64,000 nt of DNA from positions 1-64,000 of the forward strand of contig CACKSH010000005.1 of NCBI GenBank assembly GCA_902602765.1. Direction: 5' to 3'. The notes under the pieces were generated by a model, which was not told where the DNA came from, made no database searches, and was given only the letters and a program-made list of their open reading frames with translations. This document shows positions 35,964 to 42,756 of this stretch, one piece after another (the stretch's first letter is position 1; each line of letters begins with the position of its first letter). Both the position numbers and the translations under genes were made by a program. The stretch comes from Paracoccaceae bacterium. GTDB lineage: Bacteria; Pseudomonadota; Alphaproteobacteria; Rhodobacterales; Rhodobacteraceae.

Positions 35964-36824
35964 TTAGATAGCAGTTTTTATGCTCTCATCTAGGTATATC
36001 TCGCGCAATCTTCGAGTCATAGGCCCAGGGAATCCATCTGAAATATTTTTGCCGTCAATATTAATAACTGGCGTAACAAAAGATGATGCTGACGTTATAA
36101 AAGCTTCGTCTGCGTCTATTGCCTCACTGATTGAGAAGTTTCTTTCTTCTAACTCCATTTGTGCTTCCTTAGCAAAGCGTAATACAGAAGAACGTGTTAT
36201 CCCGTGTAAAATGGCAAAAGACTTAGCGCGCGTTATTATTTTGCCATTTTTGATTATATACGCATTATTCGAAGTTCCCTCTGTAACGTAACCATCTTCG
36301 ACCATCCAAGCATCATCTGCATGTACTTTTTTAGCCATCATTTTCCCAAGTGACGGATATAGAAGCTGGGTTGTCTTGATATCACGGCGCGCCCATCTAA
36401 GATCTTCAATTGATATAACTTTAATACCTGATGTAGCCTCAGGACTATGTATAAGATTTTCTTTTTTTTGGCTGAAAATAACTACAGTTTGAGGCGTTGT
36501 TTTGGGGTCAGGAAAAACAAAATCTCTATCGCCTGCCGATCCACGCGTTATTTGCAAGTATATTAGGCCGTGGTTGATGTTGTTTTTATCAATCAGCGTT
36601 CTGTGCACTGACAACAAAGCTTCTTTCGTAACAGGAGTTGACATGTCCAGCTCTGATAGCGATCTTTCGAGTCTCGAAAAGTGCCCTGCAAAATCAATAA
36701 GTTTTTTGTTAATTACTGAAGTTACCTCGTAAACGCCATCTGACATTAAGAAGCCTCGGTCGAATATTGATATTTTCGCCGTATTTTCTGGGATAAAGCT
36801 TCCATTTAAATAAACGGTTCTCAT
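35964..36824 (-). CDS. Class IV PLP aminotransferase (D-amino acid aminotransferase-like)
   Basis: A 286-residue fold-type IV aminotransferase. It opens with YLNGSFIPENTAKISIFDRG and GVYEV, typical of D-alanine aminotransferase (Dat). The PLP lysine lies in SLGKMMAKKVHA near residue 147, and VTEGTSNNAYIIKNG near 175 holds the conserved Glu and Ser/Asn. Dat interconverts D-alanine and D-glutamate through 2-oxo acids. Branched-chain aminotransferase and aminodeoxychorismate lyase share the fold, but the DRGFLMSDGVYEV segment favours Dat. It is a single gene, convergent with the GGCT-like gene and divergent from accA across a very AT-rich spacer. Confidence 0.88.
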   Translation of the reverse strand: MRTVYLNGSFIPENTAKISIFDRGFLMSDGVYEVTSVINKKLIDFAGHFSRLERSLSELDMSTPVTKEALLSVHRTLIDKNNINHGLIYLQITRGSAGDRDFVFPDPKTTPQTVVIFSQKKENLIHSPEATSGIKVISIEDLRWARRDIKTTQLLYPSLGKMMAKKVHADDAWMVEDGYVTEGTSNNAYIIKNGKIITRAKSFAILHGITRSSVLRFAKEAQMELEERNFSISEAIDADEAFITSASSFVTPVINIDGKNISDGFPGPMTRRLREIYLDESIKTAI

Positions 36825-37069
36825 GAGTTTAAACTCCTTATTTATTTCATGATTTAGTGTTATTATTTTAATGGTGCAATTATAATGAGGCTCAGTTTTA
36901 TTATTTTTATTGAAACAATATCAAAAGAGTAAAAAAATTATTTAGAAAATAATTGAATATAGAGCAAATAAATCAGCTTTTTAAAAAACATTTTCTTTTA
37001 TTATTTTATCCCTTAAAGAAATCAAAAGCGTGTCATTTGCTATTATTTATTTAAATCTTGGAGAGTTGC

Positions 37070-38032
37070 TTGAGACATTATTTAGACTTCGAAAAACCTT
37101 TGGCTGAGATAGAAGGAAAAGCAGAAGAGCTTAGAGCTCTAGCACGCCAGAATGATGAGATGGACGTTGACGCTGAGGCGGAGGCCTTAGACAAAAAAGC
37201 TCAAACGATGCTGAAAGATCTTTACCAGAATCTCTCACCTTGGAGAAAGTGTCAGGTTGCACGTCACCCTGAGAGACCTCACTGTATAGAATACATAAAT
37301 GAACTTTTCTTGGAGTTTACTCCGCTGGCAGGTGATAGAAATTTTGCGGATGATCACGCAGTTGTTGGGGGGATAGCTCGATTTAATGATACCCCAATAA
37401 TGGTTATTGGAAACGAGAAGGGCAATGACACTAAGACGCGAATTGAAAGAAATTTTGGCATGGCACGTCCCGAAGGTTACAGAAAAGCAATACGTTTGAT
37501 GAGCCTAGCAGATAAGTTTGGGTTGCCAGTGATAACTTTGGTTGACACCCCAGGAGCCTATCCAGGAAAGGGGGCAGAGGAACGGGGGCAGTCTGAGGCA
37601 ATAGCTCGATCTACTGAAAAATGTCTGCAAATAGGAGTACCTATTATTTCATTGATAATAGGTGAGGGTGGATCTGGAGGCGCAGTTGCTTTTGCGACTG
37701 CTAACAAAGTTTTGATGTTGGAGCATTCTGTTTACTCAGTCATCAGTCCTGAGGGCTGCGCCTCAATTTTATGGAAAGACTCCGAAAAGATGCGAGAGGC
37801 AGCTGAAGCATTGAGGCTAACAGCTCAAGATCTGACTAAACTAGGTGTGAATGATATTATTATCGAAGAGCCAATGGGAGGAGCGCATAGGGATAGAAAA
37901 ATAGTTTTTAAGGAAGTGAAAAATGCGATTAGCAAGGCTTTATCGGATTTAGCCAAAAAGAAGCCTAAAGATTTAATAAAACATCGTAGGGATAAGTTTT
38001 TATCTCTTGGTCAACAGGGTTTAGCCTCTTAA
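37070..38032 (+). CDS. accA: Acetyl-CoA carboxylase carboxyltransferase subunit alpha
   Basis: About 320 residues. AccA, with AccD, transfers the carboxyl group from biotin to acetyl-CoA, making malonyl-CoA for fatty acids. The N-terminus [19 protein letters not shown] is standard, and the crotonase-like core has [20 protein letters not shown] and [14 protein letters not shown]. No ATG is available at the proper place. A TTG at 37070 with GGAG (37060-37063) is the best start; another TTG at 37058 would overlap that site. It converges on the GntR gene with no bases between stops. No other acc subunit lies in the window. Confidence 0.95.
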   Translation: MRHYLDFEKPLAEIEGKAEELRALARQNDEMDVDAEAEALDKKAQTMLKDLYQNLSPWRKCQVARHPERPHCIEYINELFLEFTPLAGDRNFADDHAVVGGIARFNDTPIMVIGNEKGNDTKTRIERNFGMARPEGYRKAIRLMSLADKFGLPVITLVDTPGAYPGKGAEERGQSEAIARSTEKCLQIGVPIISLIIGEGGSGGAVAFATANKVLMLEHSVYSVISPEGCASILWKDSEKMREAAEALRLTAQDLTKLGVNDIIIEEPMGGAHRDRKIVFKEVKNAISKALSDLAKKKPKDLIKHRRDKFLSLGQQGLAS

Positions 38033-38662
38033 TCAACTTGTTAACATTCTTAAGCCCTGAGTAACATCAGATCTCACCGCGACTCTCAGTCCAGGCTCAT
38101 CTCCTGCACTTAAGGTGGATAGAATTATTCTGTGAAAATGTGGGGGCTCTTTTCTTTGTAGTTTTCCGTAAAGAGCTCGCATGGTTGGACCTAATTGTAA
38201 CCAAACTGTCTCGGCGGTCGCCAGCATTGCAGGAGCTTGAGCTCTTAAGTAGAGCGTCCTATGAAATTCTAAGTTTGTTTTAATGTAGGATACGGCGTCA
38301 TGTTCATCGATGGCTTGCGCTATACGAGCATTAATTGCTTGAAGCCTGTCTATTAAAGCCAAGTGCGCTCTTGGCAATGCTCTACTTGAGAGCTCAACTT
38401 CAATTAAAGCTCTCATTGCTGCGAGTTCTTCTATTCTCTCGTTGCTTAGCTCTGGCGTGAGAACTCTGCCTGATGCGGTCATTGCAAGTGCGCCTTCCGC
38501 TACAAGCCGGCGGACTGCTTCTCTGGACGGTGTCATTGAAACACCGTAGCTTTTACCAATCCCTCTTAATGTAAGAGATTGGCCTGGCTTGATTTCGCCA
38601 CACATTATTCTCATTCGGAGACCTTTATAAACACGATCATGAGCTAGTGAAATTTTATCCAT
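38033..38662 (-). CDS. GntR-family transcriptional regulator (FCD domain), second
   Basis: A 209-residue GntR/FCD regulator. The winged helix (about 5-75) includes MRIMCGEIKPGQSLTLRGIG, the recognition-helix segment MTPSREAVRRL and LVAEGALAM. The FCD domain contains MRALIEVELSSRALPRA and the ligand-site segment NLEFHRTLYLRA. A perfect palindrome, TTTTGTGATCACAAAA, sits only 4 bases upstream of the start codon, so the protein probably represses its own gene. No good ribosome site precedes the ATG, so the message may be leaderless. The target pathway is not evident; accA is convergent and unlikely to share the operator. Confidence 0.9.
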   Translation of the reverse strand: MDKISLAHDRVYKGLRMRIMCGEIKPGQSLTLRGIGKSYGVSMTPSREAVRRLVAEGALAMTASGRVLTPELSNERIEELAAMRALIEVELSSRALPRAHLALIDRLQAINARIAQAIDEHDAVSYIKTNLEFHRTLYLRAQAPAMLATAETVWLQLGPTMRALYGKLQRKEPPHFHRIILSTLSAGDEPGLRVAVRSDVTQGLRMLTS

Positions 38663-38666
38663 ATTA

Positions 38667-38682
38667 TTTTGTGATCACAAAA
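38667..38682. promoter_or_regulatory. Perfect 16-base palindrome at the second GntR gene
   Basis: TTTTGTGATCACAAAA reads identically on both strands and ends 4 bases from the start codon of the GntR/FCD gene at 38662. Its TGTGATCACA core is a plausible dimer site for that regulator. The position over the likely transcription start suggests autorepression. No second copy was noticed in this window. Confidence 0.65.
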
Positions 38683-38692
38683 ATCTCTTTGG

Positions 38693-39394
38693 TCAACTGT
38701 TAAATTTGTAAAAGTGAAGATCTGTACCTTCTGTACGCAACCAATTGCGCTCATTTTCATAGGATCCAAATATGGAGCGAACGTCGAACCAAAACTCTCT
38801 TGAATGATTAAAATGTTTTAGATGTGTAACTTCATGGGCAACCAAGTAACGTACTATATTTCTGGGTGCCATAATTATCCTCCAGGAAAACATTAGATTG
38901 GAATTGCTTGAGCAAGAGCCCCAGCGAGATCTTGTGTCACGTAATTTTATTGAAGCATAGGAAACTCCCAGCTTACCGCAGTAATAATTGGCAACTCTCG
39001 TGATCTCTTTCTTGGCTAATTCTTTAAGATAATTTTCAACGGCGAGACCAGGTTTTGATACTGTAGTTGGTATTCGGATGCTGTCACCAATAACTCTTAC
39101 ATTTAAAGACTCTGAGCAAATTTTAATATGCTTTTTAGTGCCAAAAATAGGGATGAAACCCCCAATATCTACGTGTACCTTTTTATCTGAAAGTTTGAGT
39201 AAATTTTCCTTAAGCCAATTTTCTTTACTTTCCAAAAATCTCAACAGAACATCTTGGTTTGTATTTACTGGAGCTGTAAGCGTTACACTCTCATTTATTG
39301 ATGAAACCCTAAGTGATATTCTTGTGGAATTTCTCACTTTCCGAACTGCTACTTTTATTTGGGGCTTTTCGGAAAATAATATGGATTTTGACAT
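38693..39394 (-). CDS. YgjP-type metallopeptidase (DUF45, SprT/M48-like)
   Basis: A 233-residue protein of the YgjP/UTP-pyrophosphatase-associated metallopeptidase family. The zinc motif is YLVAHEVTHLKHFNHSREFW near residue 175, with HExxH and the downstream His. LRDTRSRWGSCSSNSNLMFSW upstream is the other family hallmark. Members are small cytoplasmic zinc peptidases; the substrate is unknown. The gene is followed by the GntR gene on the same strand, whose operator lies in the 30-base gap. Confidence 0.88.
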   Translation of the reverse strand: MSKSILFSEKPQIKVAVRKVRNSTRISLRVSSINESVTLTAPVNTNQDVLLRFLESKENWLKENLLKLSDKKVHVDIGGFIPIFGTKKHIKICSESLNVRVIGDSIRIPTTVSKPGLAVENYLKELAKKEITRVANYYCGKLGVSYASIKLRDTRSRWGSCSSNSNLMFSWRIIMAPRNIVRYLVAHEVTHLKHFNHSREFWFDVRSIFGSYENERNWLRTEGTDLHFYKFNS

Positions 39395-39515
39395 TAATTT
39401 TTACAATTTTGCTGAATTTTAACGATTTGATTAGATAAGGCTTTGACATATGCTTCATCTTGTGCGAAACGGCGCGGAACTTTTTAGTTTGTACATTATT
39501 TTAAGGGAATTTCCT

Positions 39516-39839
39516 ATGCCCAAAGAAGAATGGGGCGTAAAACGCATTTGCCCCACGACTGGCAAGCGTTTTTATGACCTAAATCGTGATCCTATAGTTA
39601 GCCCATACACCGGTGAAGAGGTAAAGTTAGACGATACTAAATCTCGTTTGATACAAGCTGATGGTGAGGACCTGTCAGCGCGCAGAGCAACTGAGAGCGA
39701 CGCTGCGGAAGAGGATGTTGTGCTTGATGATGACGATATGGATGTCGAGTTGGAAGACGATCTTCTAGAAGAAGATGAAGATGATAACGTTTCTTTGGAT
39801 GATATAGCGGACGTTTCTTCAGACGAAGACGAGAGTTAA
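39516..39839 (+). CDS. FYDLN-acid family protein (TIGR02300)
   Basis: A 107-residue alphaproteobacterial protein of unknown function. The N-terminal WGVKRICPTTGKRFYDLNRD is the family signature, with a CPxTG-type single cysteine and the FYDLN motif. The C-terminal half (about 65-107) is almost all Asp and Glu, so the protein is strongly acidic and probably disordered there. The ATG at 39516 is chosen because AAGGGA (39503-39508) precedes it; longer starts have no family match. It is located just before tRNA-Ala, an arrangement seen in Rhodobacterales. Confidence 0.92.
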   Translation: MPKEEWGVKRICPTTGKRFYDLNRDPIVSPYTGEEVKLDDTKSRLIQADGEDLSARRATESDAAEEDVVLDDDDMDVELEDDLLEEDEDDNVSLDDIADVSSDEDES

Positions 39840-39919
39840 CATTTCTGGACGGGAGGTTTATTTTGTGCTTCGGTTAAAGTTACCATAGTTAAATTTCAAT
39901 AAGTATAAATATCTTAATA

Positions 39920-39995
<76 letters not shown>

Positions 39996-40228
39996 AACTT
40001 TTGAGCAATAGTGATTTACCCCATATTTACTGCCTGTTTAGCCATATACCTTATGAAGTTGTAAAATATAATTAGGCTATTTAATAAAAAGTTTCATTCT
40101 ATATTTCAAAACCGTAGGTTCGTCTTCAAGCTAAGGATTTTTAGAAGGTTTGGTTAATCAAACGAATCTTAGTATCAAGTATCAATGATCCAATTAAAGC
40201 GAAATAAGTCGCATTACTTTTATATTGA

Positions 40229-40459
40229 TGTTGTAACGAGAATTGTCGGCATAACGCGATGGTTACAGTTACTTCCTTGCTTGAAGAATATGGCGAAGAG
40301 ATGATCTCTGATGAGGTCTTGCGTAGAGCTAGATGTACCAAATGTGGCTTTCAAGGAAGTAATTAGATGCGGCTTGTGTATGTTGGCAATAGTGCTTTGG
40401 CTCAGACTGGGAGCGCAATAAACAGCGATAAAATCAAAGACGTTGAGGTATATTGGTAA
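40229..40459 (+). pseudogene. Decayed zinc-ribbon protein gene
   Basis: A single reading frame encodes TGT TGT AAC GAG AAT TGT ... CAT, then an ATG at 40259 and a run ending LRRARCTKCGFQGSN. An in-frame TAG follows at 40364-40366. It continues with MRLVYVGNSALAQTGS and ends at TAA 40457-40459. The Cys-x4-Cys-x2-His spacing upstream and CxxC later resemble the small zinc-ribbon proteins common in Alphaproteobacteria (RARCSKCG ... LVYVG). Stops before the first Cys (TGA 40226-40228) and at 40364 split it, so a full-length product is not made. The 616-base gap after tRNA-Ala (39996-40611) contains nothing else recognisable. Confidence 0.6.
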
Positions 40460-40579
40460 CTAATTGAAACTTTGAAGTAAGATAACTCTGTTTCTTGGAC
40501 ATGCCTATTAAAGAAGCGGTATTAACTATTATTATATTTGTCATTAATCTAGCGTGTATTTGATACCCTAAACTAAGAA

Positions 40580-40590
40580 GCCCTGAGGGC
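40580..40590 (-). terminator. Short hairpin after the small membrane protein gene
   Basis: GCCC/GGGC pair around a 3-base loop, 21 bases past the stop of the minus-strand gene at 40612. It is followed on that strand by TTCTTAGTTT. The stem is only 4 bp and the T-run is interrupted, so this is a weak candidate terminator. Confidence 0.3.
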
Positions 40591-40611
40591 AGTATAACTG
40601 TAAGCTAATTT

Positions 40612-40881
40612 TTACTTTCTAAGCTTGTTTCTTTTTAGTAATGCCATGATAAATAGTAGAATTTGAACTAACAGAGTAATTGTTACTATAAGTTGAACAT
40701 ATTCCGTTTTTAACGAACTGACCACAGTACCGTAGAGTATCCATAGAAAAAGTGACAGTATTGAAAAGTTGAGCCAAACTTTCTTAATTGTTTTCTCTTT
40801 TTCTTGAGCAATTAGCTGTAAATCTTCTTGGTCTCTTTCGTATTTGCGTCTTTTGCGCTGTCTGTCATCGTACTCATTCAT
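40612..40881 (-). CDS. Small two-helix membrane protein of unknown function
   Basis: About 89 residues, no family recognised. The N-terminal third is highly charged (RQRKRRKYERDQED, then AQEKEKTIKK). It is followed by two hydrophobic helices around residues 38-54 and 63-82 and a basic tail (KRNKLRK). The start is uncertain: ATG at 40881 gives MNEYDDRQ, while ATG at 40899 would add six residues, and neither has a clear ribosome site. It lies between the decayed zinc-ribbon gene and the cyclase gene, on the cyclase strand, after a 184-base gap with no other gene. A link to the cyclase is possible but unproven. Confidence 0.6.
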   Translation of the reverse strand: MNEYDDRQRKRRKYERDQEDLQLIAQEKEKTIKKVWLNFSILSLFLWILYGTVVSSLKTEYVQLIVTITLLVQILLFIMALLKRNKLRK

Positions 40882-41083
40882 TCTACAAAGTCTTATCATA
40901 TGAGCATTTTACAATGCTAAGTTCTATATTTTACTAAAGTATCATTTAAAGGCCAAAACCGAGAGTCCTATATACTTAAATAGTCTAAGATTAGTGAGAA
41001 TTAGCAGGACTTTAAGTTTTTCTATTCTCCAGTAAATTTATACTTGTGTACAAATTCAAATTAATTTTCAATGAACTTCCATT

Positions 41084-42619
41084 TTATCCATTGGTGACCC
41101 AAATATAATCTTCATACTTACGGGCGCTAATAGTATTTAAAGGTTTACATTCATCTTGATATTCTTCTGGCCTTTTGCCAATCCATTTTTTAACTTCGCC
41201 CGACTTAAAACAGAACTCACTCTTATGATAGGGGCATAGAATTGTGGCTTTCTCAGTAATTTGGCCGACATCTAATGGTAAATCCATATGCGGACATAGG
41301 TTTTCAATGGCATAAATTTCCCCCTCGTTGATCAGTAGTATTTCTTTTTCATTGAGCATGTATTTCTTCTTTTCGCCTAAACTCAACTCTTCGATTGGCA
41401 AGGTACGAAACCATTTCTTTCCTTCAAATTTTCTTTCAACTTCCGTAATGTTTAATTTTAATGCGCCGCTATTTATGCTACTTACTTCGTGCAACGTAAT
41501 CAAATTACTGGTTCCCCTGAGTTTCAATCTCAAGTAATTTCGGACAGATACTTTATCCTTAATCTGTTCATAAACTGTTTCGGAAACGAGCAATCTAGTA
41601 CCCGCCTCTTTATTGATAGCCTCAATCCTACTTGCGGTATTAACTGTATCTCCGATGACAGTAACTTTTCTATCATCACCGGAGCCTACAGATCCAGAAA
41701 TAACCTCTCCGTAATGTATGCCAATTCTCATATCGAAATCTCTGCCATATGCCTTCTTTAGGTATGACTTGAATTGGTCCATCTCCTTAAGCATTTCAAC
41801 ACTAGCACTCACGGCCCTCAATGCTTGTTGTCTGGATTCTTTTAATCCAAAGATAGCCATAATTGCGTCGCCAATGTAATTATTTACTTCACCTCCATGG
41901 CGTATAATGACTTCCCGCATTATTGAAAAATATCTATTTAAGATGAATATTACATCGTAAGCAGATAATGATTCTGAAAAAGGAGTAAAGCCTTTGATGT
42001 CACAGAAAAGTATCGTAAGATTGCGTATTGTGCCAACAGATTCTAACTTTTGTTCAGTAATTTGGTTATTTAAGTCTGCGTCCCTTTTGTCTAAAAGTAA
42101 CCTGCGAAATGATACATTTCCTTTTAACTTTGTCTGACAACCCAACCTAATATTTGGAGGAAATGAAAGCTTTTGAGCAAGCCGTTCCTCTAATTCACCG
42201 CGTGGATGACAATTCTCTAGTCCATCTAATATTTCAACACGACAAGTAGAGCATTTTCCAGAACCACCACATGCGCTTAAATGAGCAATATTATTTCTCA
42301 AAGAGGCTATCAAAATTGACTCTTCGCTGGTAATATTAATTTCCCTATTATCGGGCTGTACCAGGGCCGAGAAGATTTTTTCATCTTTTGGCAGTTTTAA
42401 ATTGTTATGAGTGCCATCACAAAAAGGACCGTTTGAAGTCTTTTTACAGCCGCATAGATATGCAGTTTCTGTCTGTTTTGCGGTAAACTTCTTGGGGCTA
42501 AATTGAGTTCCTTTGTGACTTCCATCACAAAAAGGTTGATTTCTACTGTTCCCGCAGCTGCACCAAAAGTAATCTGATCCTCCTTCTAGCTGGACAGGAA
42601 AGGGTTTATTTATAGTCAT
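41084..42619 (-). CDS. Nucleotide cyclase with CDGSH, [2Fe-2S] ferredoxin and Rieske domains
   Basis: About 511 residues with an unusual series of domains. Residues 20-35 and 56-71 are two CDGSH motifs (Cys20/22/31-His35; Cys56/58/67-His71). Residues 88-180 form a plant-type [2Fe-2S] ferredoxin domain (Cys117, 123, 126, 161). Residues 200-375 are a class III adenylate/guanylate cyclase with metal Asp207 and Asp251 and the Asn327/Arg331 pair. The usual purine-binding Lys is Asn247 (NNYIGDA) and its partner is Thr320. Residues 400-511 are a Rieske domain (Cys442/His444, Cys462/His465). No membrane segment is seen. It should make cAMP or cGMP under control of redox state or iron. The ATG at 42619 has AGG seven bases upstream; an upstream ATG at 42682 is possible. 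Confidence 0.9.
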   Translation of the reverse strand: MTINKPFPVQLEGGSDYFWCSCGNSRNQPFCDGSHKGTQFSPKKFTAKQTETAYLCGCKKTSNGPFCDGTHNNLKLPKDEKIFSALVQPDNREINITSEESILIASLRNNIAHLSACGGSGKCSTCRVEILDGLENCHPRGELEERLAQKLSFPPNIRLGCQTKLKGNVSFRRLLLDKRDADLNNQITEQKLESVGTIRNLTILFCDIKGFTPFSESLSAYDVIFILNRYFSIMREVIIRHGGEVNNYIGDAIMAIFGLKESRQQALRAVSASVEMLKEMDQFKSYLKKAYGRDFDMRIGIHYGEVISGSVGSGDDRKVTVIGDTVNTASRIEAINKEAGTRLLVSETVYEQIKDKVSVRNYLRLKLRGTSNLITLHEVSSINSGALKLNITEVERKFEGKKWFRTLPIEELSLGEKKKYMLNEKEILLINEGEIYAIENLCPHMDLPLDVGQITEKATILCPYHKSEFCFKSGEVKKWIGKRPEEYQDECKPLNTISARKYEDYIWVTNG

Positions 42620-42756
42620 AGAAACACCTGTAATTATGTCGGTATTAGTAAAGTAGTCTAATCTTTGGAAATAGTAAGGCATTAACCTTGCCTATAGTGT
42701 TTTCGGTAATCTTAAATTAAAAATGGATAATTAAATTAGCATAATTAATTATTTGG

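Noticed and set aside
40388-40416. A stretch like a tRNA D arm (TTGGCTCAGACTGGGAGCGC) suggesting a decayed tRNA-Ala copy.
   Set aside because: No matching T arm or acceptor strand follows, and the bases are explained as codons of the decayed zinc-ribbon frame (VYVGNSALAQTGS).
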